A model generated the notes under the pieces. It was not told where the DNA came from and did no database searches. It saw only the letters and a list, made by a program, of their open reading frames with translations. The translations under genes and the position numbers were made by a program. 34,437 nucleotides of DNA from Pyrinomonadaceae bacterium (GTDB lineage: Bacteria; Acidobacteriota; Blastocatellia; Pyrinomonadales; Pyrinomonadaceae), in NCBI GenBank assembly GCA_025922875.1, contig JAICGZ010000023.1, forward strand, positions 1 to 34,437, in the 5' to 3' direction. Shown here one piece after another: positions 23,448-31,253 of this stretch. Each line of letters begins with the position of its first letter. Position 1 is the stretch's first letter.

Positions 23448-25280
23448 TTAAGGCTTCTTGCCCTTACTACCTCCACCGCCTTTTGACGGAGAAGCCTTGG
23501 CTGGACCCTTCTGCTTTTGCTGAGCCGGCGCTGGGCGTTCGGCCTTTGGTTGCTGTCGTCGCTGCTGCTGTTGGGGCGCTGCGACGCGTTCGCCCTGCGC
23601 CTCCTGGCGTGCCGGTCTCACGGGACGTTCAGTCTGCGCTGCTCTCGGAGAACGATCTGCTCGCGGTTTCTCGCGTTGCTGTTGAGCCTGAGGCGCAGAT
23701 TGCGGCGCCGGCTGTGCGACACCTCTGCCCGGCCGCTCGGCTTGTCGCTCATCGCGCACTTTGAACTTCTGACCCTTAGCACGATCAGAAGCCGTTTCGA
23801 CGCGCATCGATTTGGCGACATCACGCCGGAACGGTCGCGCTTCCGGCGTCGTGCTGGTAATCACCGTGGTGTCGTTCAGTTTTTTGGCGATTCCCGGAGG
23901 AATGTCTTTCTTCCCGCGACCCCACGCTGAATTCACTACGGCATTCCTTAGCGGCGTCAGCAGCAGTGGATCCAACACCGGATTCACTGACGCGAGCATG
24001 TTTCGATCGGCTTTCCTCGCACGGCGCCAATCCGTGCCCCGCATGAAGTCGTCAAAACTCACGACGGTCACTGCTCCCGGTACGTCCAAATTCACCACGC
24101 GCTGGTTCAGATCGTCACGGGTCAGGTAGTAAGGCTGCCACGACTCGTTGTAATAACGAGGCACGTAAACATCGCCTGGACCAAGCGGCACCCAGCCAAT
24201 CTCGTTTTGACCAAATGGCACAAACGCGACCAGGGCCGGGGAATAGACCGGTGCGGTCCTCACATTGTCAGGCACCCAATACCAACGATCTCCAACGAAG
24301 GCCCAGCGGCCGTAATGATACGGCGCATAGCCCCAGGGTTCAGATGAGACCCACGTTGGACCATACGGATAGTCGTTGTACCAGTAACCTGCCTGGTAAG
24401 GCATCCAGCCACTATCGACTCGCGGCGCCCACGCATATCCGTAGTTGTCGATGTTTCGCCAGTCGCCGTAGTAATCGAGATCATACAGGCCGGGAATGTA
24501 CGAGTTGACATACTGGTAACTGACGGTACGACGATAAGGATCGAAATAATATGGATCGTTTAGATAGGTGTTGTAATCGCGATAACGGCCGTCGTAGTAC
24601 TGCGGATACTGGGAGCCGTAATAATCGTCAACCAGGTAACCAGCGTCACGGCCATCGATTTGTGAAAGCACGACATCAGCGGCGGTTGTGCCGACCAGAG
24701 TCAGCAACTCACCCTTGCTGATCTGCCCGCTGCCGCCCATGCCGACGACTTGCGCCAGACCACTTAACACGGAAATCAGCACCTGGCCATCGTCGATGCC
24801 GACGTTGTACAGGCCAGGTTGCTCAAAATCGACAGCGCCGTACGGTGTTGCTACCTCAAACAAGTCGCCTGAATTCAGGTAACCGACGTCGAAGATCGCT
24901 GAGCCGTCGCGCAGCGCGAGCTGCGTGCGTCGATCGCTGAGTGAAAGTACGTCCAGCGAAGTGTTTGGATTGAGTCTCGCGAAGTTGCGTCCGCTAAACG
25001 CCAGACTCGCGCGCGAGTTGTCGCGCGTGTAGATGCGATCGCCGACTGAGAAAGGTTGATTTTCAGTCGCGGCGATCCACTGATCGCTTTGGACATTACC
25101 TGCTTCAGTGTTGTTGAGTGCGACGTCTCCTTCGACGCGTTGAATACGAGCGGCGTTCGGCAACGCCTCGGCTGAAGTAGTCTGCTCGTTCTTCATCCAA
25201 AGGGCCACGCCGACGCCCGCAAGAACGGCGCACACCACCGCCACGATTGTCAGGTGCGGCCACACTTTCAGATTGTTCAT
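23448..25280 (-). CDS. FecR-domain protein with tyrosine/tryptophan-rich DUF6600-like region
   Basis: This protein of about 610 residues has an N-terminal membrane helix (residues 8-27, HLTIVAVVCAVLAGVGVALW). A FecR-like beta domain follows (IQRVEGDVALNN to LLTLVG, about residues 48-200). Next is a region extremely rich in Tyr, Trp, Asp and Pro with repeats such as GYAPYHYGRWAFVGDRWYWVP, the hallmark of DUF6600-type proteins. The last 140 residues are Gln/Arg/Pro/Lys-rich and disordered. Start: ATG 25280, with GAGGGGGC upstream. It is anchored in the inner membrane with an exported body. FecR-like domains are often peptidoglycan- or polymer-associated or signal to sigma factors; the exact role is unknown. 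The divergent neighbour is a Gln/Arg-rich secreted protein. Confidence 0.8.
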   Translation of the reverse strand: MNNLKVWPHLTIVAVVCAVLAGVGVALWMKNEQTTSAEALPNAARIQRVEGDVALNNTEAGNVQSDQWIAATENQPFSVGDRIYTRDNSRASLAFSGRNFARLNPNTSLDVLSLSDRRTQLALRDGSAIFDVGYLNSGDLFEVATPYGAVDFEQPGLYNVGIDDGQVLISVLSGLAQVVGMGGSGQISKGELLTLVGTTAADVVLSQIDGRDAGYLVDDYYGSQYPQYYDGRYRDYNTYLNDPYYFDPYRRTVSYQYVNSYIPGLYDLDYYGDWRNIDNYGYAWAPRVDSGWMPYQAGYWYNDYPYGPTWVSSEPWGYAPYHYGRWAFVGDRWYWVPDNVRTAPVYSPALVAFVPFGQNEIGWVPLGPGDVYVPRYYNESWQPYYLTRDDLNQRVVNLDVPGAVTVVSFDDFMRGTDWRRARKADRNMLASVNPVLDPLLLTPLRNAVVNSAWGRGKKDIPPGIAKKLNDTTVITSTTPEARPFRRDVAKSMRVETASDRAKGQKFKVRDERQAERPGRGVAQPAPQSAPQAQQQREKPRADRSPRAAQTERPVRPARQEAQGERVAAPQQQQRRQQPKAERPAPAQQKQKGPAKASPSKGGGGSKGKKP

Positions 25281-25599
25281 AACAGCCCCCTCAAATTTGT
25301 TTTGCGGGTAATTTTGGCAAGCATCGTGCCTACTCTTTTCTTGTCGCTTAATCGCTATGGAATCGCAACACAACAGGAATACCGGACACGGATGAACACG
25401 GATTTTTTTACGGATCAGTAAAGGTAGGTGTTCATTGGTGGCCCAATTTTCTATCCCATATCGTTAATTGCTGAATCAAATCGTTTCGTAAGCCTACATT
25501 GCTACACCGCATTTTCCAGCGATTTCTGCATGGAATACCGCTTGCGAAATACGCCCCACGTCGACCTCTCTCCCGCCTCGGTCAGTACTGAAAGGAAAC
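25281..25599. other. Divergent intergenic region with a half CACGGAT repeat
   Basis: These 319 bases separate the FecR-like gene (minus) from the Gln/Arg-rich gene (plus). They include a partial repeat, CACGGATGAACACGGATTTT (about 25386-25405), with only a short complementary ACGGATC. Promoters for both genes must lie here, but I cannot identify them with confidence. No riboswitch or RNA gene was recognised. Confidence 0.5.
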
Positions 25600-26703
25600 T
25601 TGAAAGAAGTGAAACACATAAAACGAATCGGATTGTCTTTAGCGACAGCCGCCTTGTTACTCGGCGCAAGCGACCTCGCGAGTGCGCAGGGCAGGCGTGG
25701 CCGCGGTGAGGAGCGGAGGCAGGAAAACCAGGCTGAGCGCGAGCAGCGCCAACAGCAGCGCCAACAAGCACAACAAAACCGCGAGCAGGAACGGCAACAA
25801 CGTTGGGAACAACGCCGGCAGGAGCAGCAGAACAATAACCAGGAACGACAGCAACGTTGGGAACAACGCCGGCAAGAGCAACAGCGCGAGAGCCTGGAAC
25901 GACAGCAGCGTTGGGAACAACAGCGACAACAGCAGCAACGCAACGAACAGCAGCGCCAGCAGCAGATCCAGCGGTCGCAGGAACGCGAACAGCGTTGGCA
26001 GCGGCAGCGCGAGGATCAAATCCGGCAGTCGCAGGAGCGTGAGCGACAGTGGCAATTGCGACGACAGCAACAGCAGAACAATCGCGACTGGGACCGCAAC
26101 CGCGACGGCCGTAACGATCGCGACCACAACTGGCGCCAGCGTAACTGGCGACAGGAGCAACAGCAGCGTGCCGAACGCTATCGCCAGGATTGGCAACGAC
26201 GCCAGAACTACCTGCACCAGCGACAGCGATTGCTCGAGCAGCAACGACGTCTAAACCAGTTGCGCTACCAGCAACGTTATCTCGAACAACTGCGTCGCGA
26301 TCGGTTGCGGCTACAGCAGTGGCGCTATAACGATTACGGGCCGTACAACTATCGCTATCGTCGTGGCAGCAGCTACTACGAAACCAACAGGTATGGCGCG
26401 GAGATGTTGCAGCGCGCGATCAATGATGGTTATCGAGAGGGCTACTACGCCGGACAGGCTGATCGCGAGGACGGCTATCGCTTCAGTCCTGAAGACGCTT
26501 ACGGCTACCAGGACGCGAGCTACGGCTACAACGCTTACTACGTCGATCTGAACGAGTATCAGTATTACTTCCGTGAAGGATTCAGGCGCGGGTATGAGGA
26601 CGGTTACTACAGCCGTTCACAATACGGCCGGTATTCTAATGGAGGCTACAGCATCCTCGGTGCGATCCTCGAGCAGATCCTTGGACTCCAGTTACTGAAC
26701 TAA
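25600..26703 (+). CDS. Secreted Gln/Arg-rich repetitive protein with tyrosine-rich C-terminus
   Basis: This 367-residue protein starts at TTG 25600 (AAAGGAAAC just upstream) or GTG 25609 and has a signal peptide ending near residue 29 (LGASDLASAQ). Residues 30-250 are almost entirely Gln, Arg, Glu and Asn, probably a long charged helix or coiled coil. Within it are three near-identical 18-residue units with the core QQRWEQRRQEQQ. The C-terminal 110 residues are a distinct Tyr/Gly-rich domain with repeated GYREGYYAGQADRE and GFRRGYEDGYY motifs. No enzyme signature is seen. It may be a surface or matrix-interacting structural protein. The high Arg/Gln content and single exported copy suggest binding to anionic polymers, but that is a guess. 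Confidence 0.78.
   Translation: MKEVKHIKRIGLSLATAALLLGASDLASAQGRRGRGEERRQENQAEREQRQQQRQQAQQNREQERQQRWEQRRQEQQNNNQERQQRWEQRRQEQQRESLERQQRWEQQRQQQQRNEQQRQQQIQRSQEREQRWQRQREDQIRQSQERERQWQLRRQQQQNNRDWDRNRDGRNDRDHNWRQRNWRQEQQQRAERYRQDWQRRQNYLHQRQRLLEQQRRLNQLRYQQRYLEQLRRDRLRLQQWRYNDYGPYNYRYRRGSSYYETNRYGAEMLQRAINDGYREGYYAGQADREDGYRFSPEDAYGYQDASYGYNAYYVDLNEYQYYFREGFRRGYEDGYYSRSQYGRYSNGGYSILGAILEQILGLQLLN
25795..25956 (+). repeat. In-frame tandem repeat, three 54-bp units
   Basis: Three units of 54 bp each encode 18 residues starting QQRWEQRRQEQQ (the third reads QQRWEQQRQQQQ). The second and third units contain base changes. The length keeps the frame, so copy number could vary without breaking the gene. 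Confidence 0.85.
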
Positions 26704-26711
26704 TATTTCGC

Positions 26712-26752
26712 CGCGGATGAACACGGATTTAATTTATCCGCGTTCATCCGCG
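26712..26752. repeat. Inverted repeat, CACGGAT family
   Basis: CGCGGATGAACACGGAT (26712-26728) pairs with ATCCGCGTTCATCCGCG (26736-26752) with one mismatch. It lies 9 nt past the stop of the Gln/Arg-rich gene and before the convergent hydrolase end, fitting a bidirectional terminator role. Confidence 0.88.
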
Positions 26753-26764
26753 TCAATCCGCCGC

Positions 26765-28228
26765 TCAAAATTTCAACGCAAATCCTCTTCGCCGGATGGT
26801 CTTCACGCAACCGGTGTCGATGCCTTTAGTCGTTCCACGTTCGACAAAATCGGTCACGATGTTGAGGATGCAGCCGGCGTTCTCCAGTCCGCCGAAACTG
26901 TGCGCGCCATGCGGTACGACGATGTGCATACTGTTCGTTAAAGTCTTTGCCACTGCATCGCCATTCGAAGGCGGTGTAACGGGATCCCACTCTCCGGTCA
27001 GCATCAAAACAGGTACGTCTGAACGAACCGGCTCGTGATAATCGCGTTCGATTTCGGCGCGGGGCCAGAGCGCGCATGCTTCTCGTTGTTGGCGCAAACG
27101 GTAATCACCGAGGAACGTGTTAGTGGCCATCAGTTCACCCTCACCGGGTTTGATCCACGGCAGATCTTCGGCGCAGGTGATCGAGAGGTACATGCCATTG
27201 CCGCCGCTACCTACGATATGTATGCGATAGTGGATGGCGGTCTCCGCCAGAGGAACAAAATTGCCTTGCGCAGCGAGATGTATTACCAACGGCATCCGGC
27301 TTGTGGGCACAGGGCTGTACAACATGTAACGAATCGCTTCCGCGGCCAGGTCTCGAGAGAGTTTCACCTTCGCGCGTTCCGTCGAGTTGGGTTTCCGCAC
27401 CTCAACCTCAACTGGTCCCTTGATGAGTTGGGCCAACACTGCCTTTGCTTCTTCCTTTAGATTCGGAAACGCTTTGTTGCAAGCTTCATCCGCCGCGCAC
27501 TCCGCAATCACCCCCTGAAGCGCGCGTTCATTATTAATCGGAAAATCGCTGGGCATGTGAGAATTCGTTGGCGCGACGCCTTGGAGTGTCGCAGTGCGGA
27601 CGCGTTTCGGATATCGCTTGAGGTAAGTCAATGCTGCTCGCGTTCCGTAAGAGCCGCCGAAGAGATTGACTTGTTCGTAACCGAGCGCTGCCCTGACTTC
27701 GTCCATATCGTCCATCGCGATGGTGGTCGTGTAGAGCTTCAGATCGGCTACGGCTTCGAGCTGCGGGCGGCACTTGCGAACGTCTTCGAGCGGAAAGAAG
27801 TAGCCGAGATAGCTTTGCGGATCGGCAGGATTATAGAACTCGCAGTTGAGCGGGTGCGATTTGCCTGTTCCGCGCTGGTCCACAAACAGCAGATCACGAT
27901 GTTCACGGATCTTCGCAAATTCCTGGGCGATGCCGGGAGCATCTTCCGAGGCCGCGGCGGAACCTGGTCCACCGGCGAAGTAAACGAGAGGATCGGGCTC
28001 GCGTTTCTGGCCGGTTGCGGGCAGGACGAGGATGTTCAGGCTTATCATCCTGCCTTTTTTAGTAGCGCGATTCTCGTAGACTTCGAGAGTGCCGCACTTT
28101 GCTTTGCCGACGCCCTGGATCTCGCAATCCTTTAAGGTGATTGTCTTCGCGGCAGGAGTTTGACGCACCGCGCTAGAGGTTTGAAGCGAAAGCGCGAGTA
28201 CAAGAATAGCGATCTTCGCTTTGGTCAT
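26765..28228 (-). CDS. Secreted TAP-like alpha/beta hydrolase (tripeptidyl aminopeptidase type)
   Basis: This 487-residue protein has a signal peptide (MTKAKIAILVLALSLQTSS) and a complete alpha/beta hydrolase core. The oxyanion region is VYFAGGPGSAA with DQRGTGKS, the nucleophile elbow GGSYGTRAA (Ser), the acid GEWDPVTPP (Asp) and the base VPHGAHSFGG (His). The C-terminal TAP-like segment is typical of proteins related to Streptomyces tripeptidyl aminopeptidase, which remove short peptides from N-termini. Several Cys pairs (for example ITCAED, ENAGC) suggest disulfides outside the cytoplasm. Substrate is unknown. It lies downstream of the pilin operon on the same strand, separated by a perfect hairpin. 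Confidence 0.88.
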   Translation of the reverse strand: MTKAKIAILVLALSLQTSSAVRQTPAAKTITLKDCEIQGVGKAKCGTLEVYENRATKKGRMISLNILVLPATGQKREPDPLVYFAGGPGSAAASEDAPGIAQEFAKIREHRDLLFVDQRGTGKSHPLNCEFYNPADPQSYLGYFFPLEDVRKCRPQLEAVADLKLYTTTIAMDDMDEVRAALGYEQVNLFGGSYGTRAALTYLKRYPKRVRTATLQGVAPTNSHMPSDFPINNERALQGVIAECAADEACNKAFPNLKEEAKAVLAQLIKGPVEVEVRKPNSTERAKVKLSRDLAAEAIRYMLYSPVPTSRMPLVIHLAAQGNFVPLAETAIHYRIHIVGSGGNGMYLSITCAEDLPWIKPGEGELMATNTFLGDYRLRQQREACALWPRAEIERDYHEPVRSDVPVLMLTGEWDPVTPPSNGDAVAKTLTNSMHIVVPHGAHSFGGLENAGCILNIVTDFVERGTTKGIDTGCVKTIRRRGFALKF

Positions 28229-28264
28229 CCTGCCTAACTTAGGACAGGATTTCAGGATTTACAA

Positions 28265-28299
28265 CCTCCCTGGAGTGCGGCCTCCGCACTCCAGGGAGG
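28265..28299. repeat. Perfect hairpin CCTCCCTGGAGTGCGG
   Basis: CCTCCCTGGAGTGCGG (28265-28280) and CCGCACTCCAGGGAGG (28284-28299) are perfect 16-bp complements with a 3-nt loop. It follows the last pilin gene. No T-run follows in either direction, so it may be a mobile-type palindromic repeat or an RNA-stabilising stem rather than a classical terminator. Confidence 0.85.
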
Positions 28300-28311
28300 A
28301 GCTTTGACTCT

Positions 28312-30036
28312 TTAGAACTCTCTTACACCGGAGACGTTCATCCCCGAAGCCACCGCATTTTTCACCGCTGAAGAATCGTATTGCACGTTTGAGTTGCCGC
28401 CGCCATTGGTAGTGAAAGTCGGAGAAGTGAAATTACCGGACGTACGGCCAAACGCCGCGATCGTGATTCCTCCGAGGATCTCGCCGTTACCGCCACCATC
28501 ACGAACCAACACGCCCTGGCCCAGCACGAGAATCGCGCCTTTGAAGTCGGTGTTACCACGCATGGTCAAAGTCCCGGTCACCACGAGAAATCCTGAGCCG
28601 CTGACCACCGTGCAATCACCATCGATAAACGTAAACATCGGAATGTTGAGCGAGTCGGTGATCGTCGTAGCCGTGGTGGGTTTGAAGTATCGGCCGGTTG
28701 ATTGTGCCTTGGCTTGCAAGCTGTTGAGATAAGCGCGAGCCCTATCGGCTGTATCAAGAAACGACGGTGTATCTACCGTACCCGGAGTAGTGTCGTCGTC
28801 TCCGAGAATACCAATCTCAGGATCCGCAACTGTATCGTGTTTGATGATGCCTGCATTCGCCTCCTCCTGATCGCAACCGCTTACTGCAAAACTCGGCCGC
28901 TGCGGATCGACGCCGGCCTTGTCGACACCTGAATACCATTTGGTGCCGCTGCTTCCAGTGTCGAGAGTCAAAGGCGTGCAGTCGTCAGCACCACGGATCG
29001 TAACGCCTGCCGGCACCTCAAATTCAAAATTGGCCTTCGTGATCATCAGCTCCAAACGCTTTTCAGCTCCCTGTGGTCCAAAGCCGTAAGCCTTCAACAG
29101 CAATCGTTTCGGATCAGGAGAAGTAACCCGCGCGGGAACCGCGGTCGCACTCGGAGAAGCGGTGTACGACAAATCAAGAACACGGGTGCCGCTTGCGAGA
29201 TTGAGAGCGTATGTCGTTCCGTCAGCCCTGACTGACGCTTTATCAAACGTCACCTTTACAGTGGTCGCTGTACTATCGACTTCACCTTCGAACGTTCCTT
29301 CGAGATACGTCGTCGCGGCCCATGGCAGAGTTTGAGTGATGGTCAATTCGAATCCGGTCTTCGGTATTACGACATTGTCCTGCGTGCTCGTGATTGGTCT
29401 TTCAATCACGAAACTGCCGAGTGCTGAATCGAGAGTCAAAGGAAAGGTATTCTGATCGGGAGTCAGTGTTGTTGCTGTCTGGCCGGCGTAGCGGATCGTT
29501 ACTTCGTCAACTCCGCCAACCGTGCCAAACGTCTTTTGTGATGGTGTGCCGGCGGCGCTTCCGTCGATCGTTCCGGAAGTCTGAAACTCGACGATGTGAC
29601 TGTTCGGATCCAGGTTCTCGACAGTTACACGATAACCGCCAGTGATCGAACCGATAGTGACCGGTACGAGGCTGGCCGGATCTGCGGGATTGTTGTACGG
29701 AAGCCAACCCGCGAGGCGCAGTGTGCCGGCGTTACCGCCATTCGAGATGCTCGGAATGATCGCGGCGCGAAAACTCATCCGATCAGTGTCGTTGACGAGC
29801 GGCTTCGTATTTCCGCGCAGCACGTTGAGCGCCGATTGCATTCCCGACTCGGCAACATAGAAGGCCTGCATCTCCGCGGTTGAGCCAACGGCGTTGTTGG
29901 CCGACATCATCGTCGTCATGATCAATGCGCCACCAGCGCCCAGCAGAAGCACGGAGACCAGCAACATCGTGATCAGCGCTGCGCCACGTTCACCGGCGCG
30001 GCGGTTGTTTGTATTCATTGTCGAATCGAGTTTCAT
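28312..30036 (-). CDS. PilX-like minor pilin with large beta-rich C-terminal domain
   Basis: This 574-residue protein has a prepilin-type N-terminus, GERGAALITMLLVSVLLLGA, with the PilX/GspK-like segment that lacks the Glu at position 5 of the mature helix. It continues FYVAESGMQSALNVLR, the classic PilX motif. The body is far longer than usual PilX (about 200 residues) and beta-rich; the last 120 residues (SLNIPMFTFIDGDCTVVSGS and following) resemble a stacked beta or bactofilin-like polymer domain. It is the last gene of the four-gene pseudopilin operon, 18 nt after the PilW-like gene. A likely role is at the tip of a type IV pilus, or as a cargo-presenting subunit. Start 30036 has AAGGAG 13 nt upstream; 30018 is an alternative. 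Confidence 0.82.
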   Translation of the reverse strand: MKLDSTMNTNNRRAGERGAALITMLLVSVLLLGAGGALIMTTMMSANNAVGSTAEMQAFYVAESGMQSALNVLRGNTKPLVNDTDRMSFRAAIIPSISNGGNAGTLRLAGWLPYNNPADPASLVPVTIGSITGGYRVTVENLDPNSHIVEFQTSGTIDGSAAGTPSQKTFGTVGGVDEVTIRYAGQTATTLTPDQNTFPLTLDSALGSFVIERPITSTQDNVVIPKTGFELTITQTLPWAATTYLEGTFEGEVDSTATTVKVTFDKASVRADGTTYALNLASGTRVLDLSYTASPSATAVPARVTSPDPKRLLLKAYGFGPQGAEKRLELMITKANFEFEVPAGVTIRGADDCTPLTLDTGSSGTKWYSGVDKAGVDPQRPSFAVSGCDQEEANAGIIKHDTVADPEIGILGDDDTTPGTVDTPSFLDTADRARAYLNSLQAKAQSTGRYFKPTTATTITDSLNIPMFTFIDGDCTVVSGSGFLVVTGTLTMRGNTDFKGAILVLGQGVLVRDGGGNGEILGGITIAAFGRTSGNFTSPTFTTNGGGNSNVQYDSSAVKNAVASGMNVSGVREF

Positions 30037-30054
30037 TGCGGGTATCAGACTCCT

Positions 30055-30801
30055 TCAGTAAACGATTGAGTTGCGCAGAACTACGTCAGAGGTCAGTTGT
30101 ACTTGAGAGGGGGGCTGATAACCTTCGGCGCCAATCTGGCCGACTGCCGGAAGCGTCACGCCAACGGCGATCACGACAAACTTGGCGGATCCCGGAGACA
30201 CTTCCGCTTCCGCAGTGCCCAATGCGTTTACTACATTCGTAATGTCGCAAACACCGTCGACGACAGTCGTGTCGTAAGTAACCTTCTCGTCGTAATAACG
30301 GAAGACTAATGAGTCGATGCGATTGGCGAGCACGGTGGTTTCATTAGAGGCGTTCTTCTCGTAACGCACGATGTAACGCTGGCCCAGAGCGGCATCCACG
30401 TACATCAGAAACTTGACGTCTTCATCCGCGTCATCCACGTCAGTATCTTCAGAATAGCCATTGGCCGGGTCGGGTATGCCGTTCAGGTTAGAAACGATGC
30501 GCAGCTCCAGGCTATTGCTGTCGCCGGCCACAACACCGTTGCTTGACACGGTCGGGAGACCGCTCGGCACTTTCAAACCAGCGTTGCTGATTTCGCGAGT
30601 CATGATATTCAACGCACGCTGCACGTCGGCGATCGCGTCTGACTTGCGATCTTCGCGCGAGCGCACGCGGAAGGAGCCCGCGAGTAAGCTGCTTGCCATG
30701 CCCATGATGGCGATTGTGATAGCCATAGCCAGGATCACTTCGAACAGCGAAAAACCAGCTTCATTTTTTGAACGTCGAGTTTCCATGGGTCTTTGCCTCA
30801 T
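30055..30801 (-). CDS. PilW-like minor pilin / prepilin-type protein
   Basis: This protein of about 248 residues has a class III prepilin leader and helix: KNEAGFSLFEVILAMAITIA, cleaved after Gly, with Phe+1 and Glu+5. The segment VQRALNIMTREISNAGLKVP is typical of PilW-like minor pilins. The body is a beta-rich domain. The start overlaps the upstream PilV-like stop (ATGA, 30798-30801), supporting translational coupling; the second ATG at 30786 (METRRSKNEAG) is a possible alternative with GAGG upstream. PilW, PilV and FimT-like proteins prime assembly of type IV pili or type II secretion pseudopili. Confidence 0.85.
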   Translation of the reverse strand: MRQRPMETRRSKNEAGFSLFEVILAMAITIAIMGMASSLLAGSFRVRSREDRKSDAIADVQRALNIMTREISNAGLKVPSGLPTVSSNGVVAGDSNSLELRIVSNLNGIPDPANGYSEDTDVDDADEDVKFLMYVDAALGQRYIVRYEKNASNETTVLANRIDSLVFRYYDEKVTYDTTVVDGVCDITNVVNALGTAEAEVSPGSAKFVVIAVGVTLPAVGQIGAEGYQPPSQVQLTSDVVLRNSIVY

Positions 30802-31253
30802 TGACTGACGGCGTAGCTGCCGTTGGCGAGTGTCGAACGGAAGGAAACGAGCACGACGGGTGTGCGCATCCAGTTTGGACCAGCGGTTTGCGGCGTCACG
30901 GTAATGGTGATTCTCTTCAACTGCTTTGGAGTGTTGTCGAGATTGGTTTCGTGGGCGACCGTTTTCTCCACTGTGTAGTTGCGTTCACCGCTTCTCAGCG
31001 TCGAGGTAATGGTGCCGATGGCGAGCGTCGTATCATCGTAGTTGACGCTTCTTATCTGCTCCAACTGTTGCTGGGCCACGGCCATCGCGAGGGCTCGCTC
31101 GCCGCCGCCGACGTTGTTCTGTATCGAGAAGACGAACAACGAGGAGCAAGCGAGCGCGCCTACCATCATTACCAGCGAAGCGATCGTCGTTTCGATCAGC
31201 GTGAAACCGCGCTGGCTCTCAGCCTTTTGGTTTTTGGTGTTTCTGGTTTTCAT
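30798..31253 (-). CDS. PilV-like minor pilin / prepilin-type protein
   Basis: This 151-residue protein starts MKTRNTKNQKAESQRGFTLI and carries the methylation motif RGFTLIETTIASLVMM, with Glu+5. The family uses prepilin peptidase cleavage between Gly and Phe. The remainder is a short beta-rich domain (EQIRSVNYDDTTLAIGTITS). It overlaps the upstream GspH/FimT-like gene (ATGA at 31250-31253) and the downstream PilW-like gene. Order FimT-PilV-PilW-PilX matches minor pilin operons of other bacteria. Confidence 0.87.
   Translation of the reverse strand: MKTRNTKNQKAESQRGFTLIETTIASLVMMVGALACSSLFVFSIQNNVGGGERALAMAVAQQQLEQIRSVNYDDTTLAIGTITSTLRSGERNYTVEKTVAHETNLDNTPKQLKRITITVTPQTAGPNWMRTPVVLVSFRSTLANGSYAVSQ

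Noticed and set aside
25281-25599. Possible riboswitch in the divergent region or before the pseudopilin operon (32327-32505)
   Set aside because: No match to conserved cores of c-di-GMP or other riboswitches that I can recognise.
25795-25956. Tandem repeat considered as a possible CRISPR array
   Set aside because: Units are contiguous, in frame and protein-coding, with no unique spacers.
25657-26244. Long minus-strand frame (195 codons, very Leu-rich) opposite the Gln/Arg-rich gene
   Set aside because: It is the antisense shadow of CAG/CAA/CGC-rich codons; the plus-strand gene has a signal peptide and domain structure, and the Leu-rich frame has no ribosome site.
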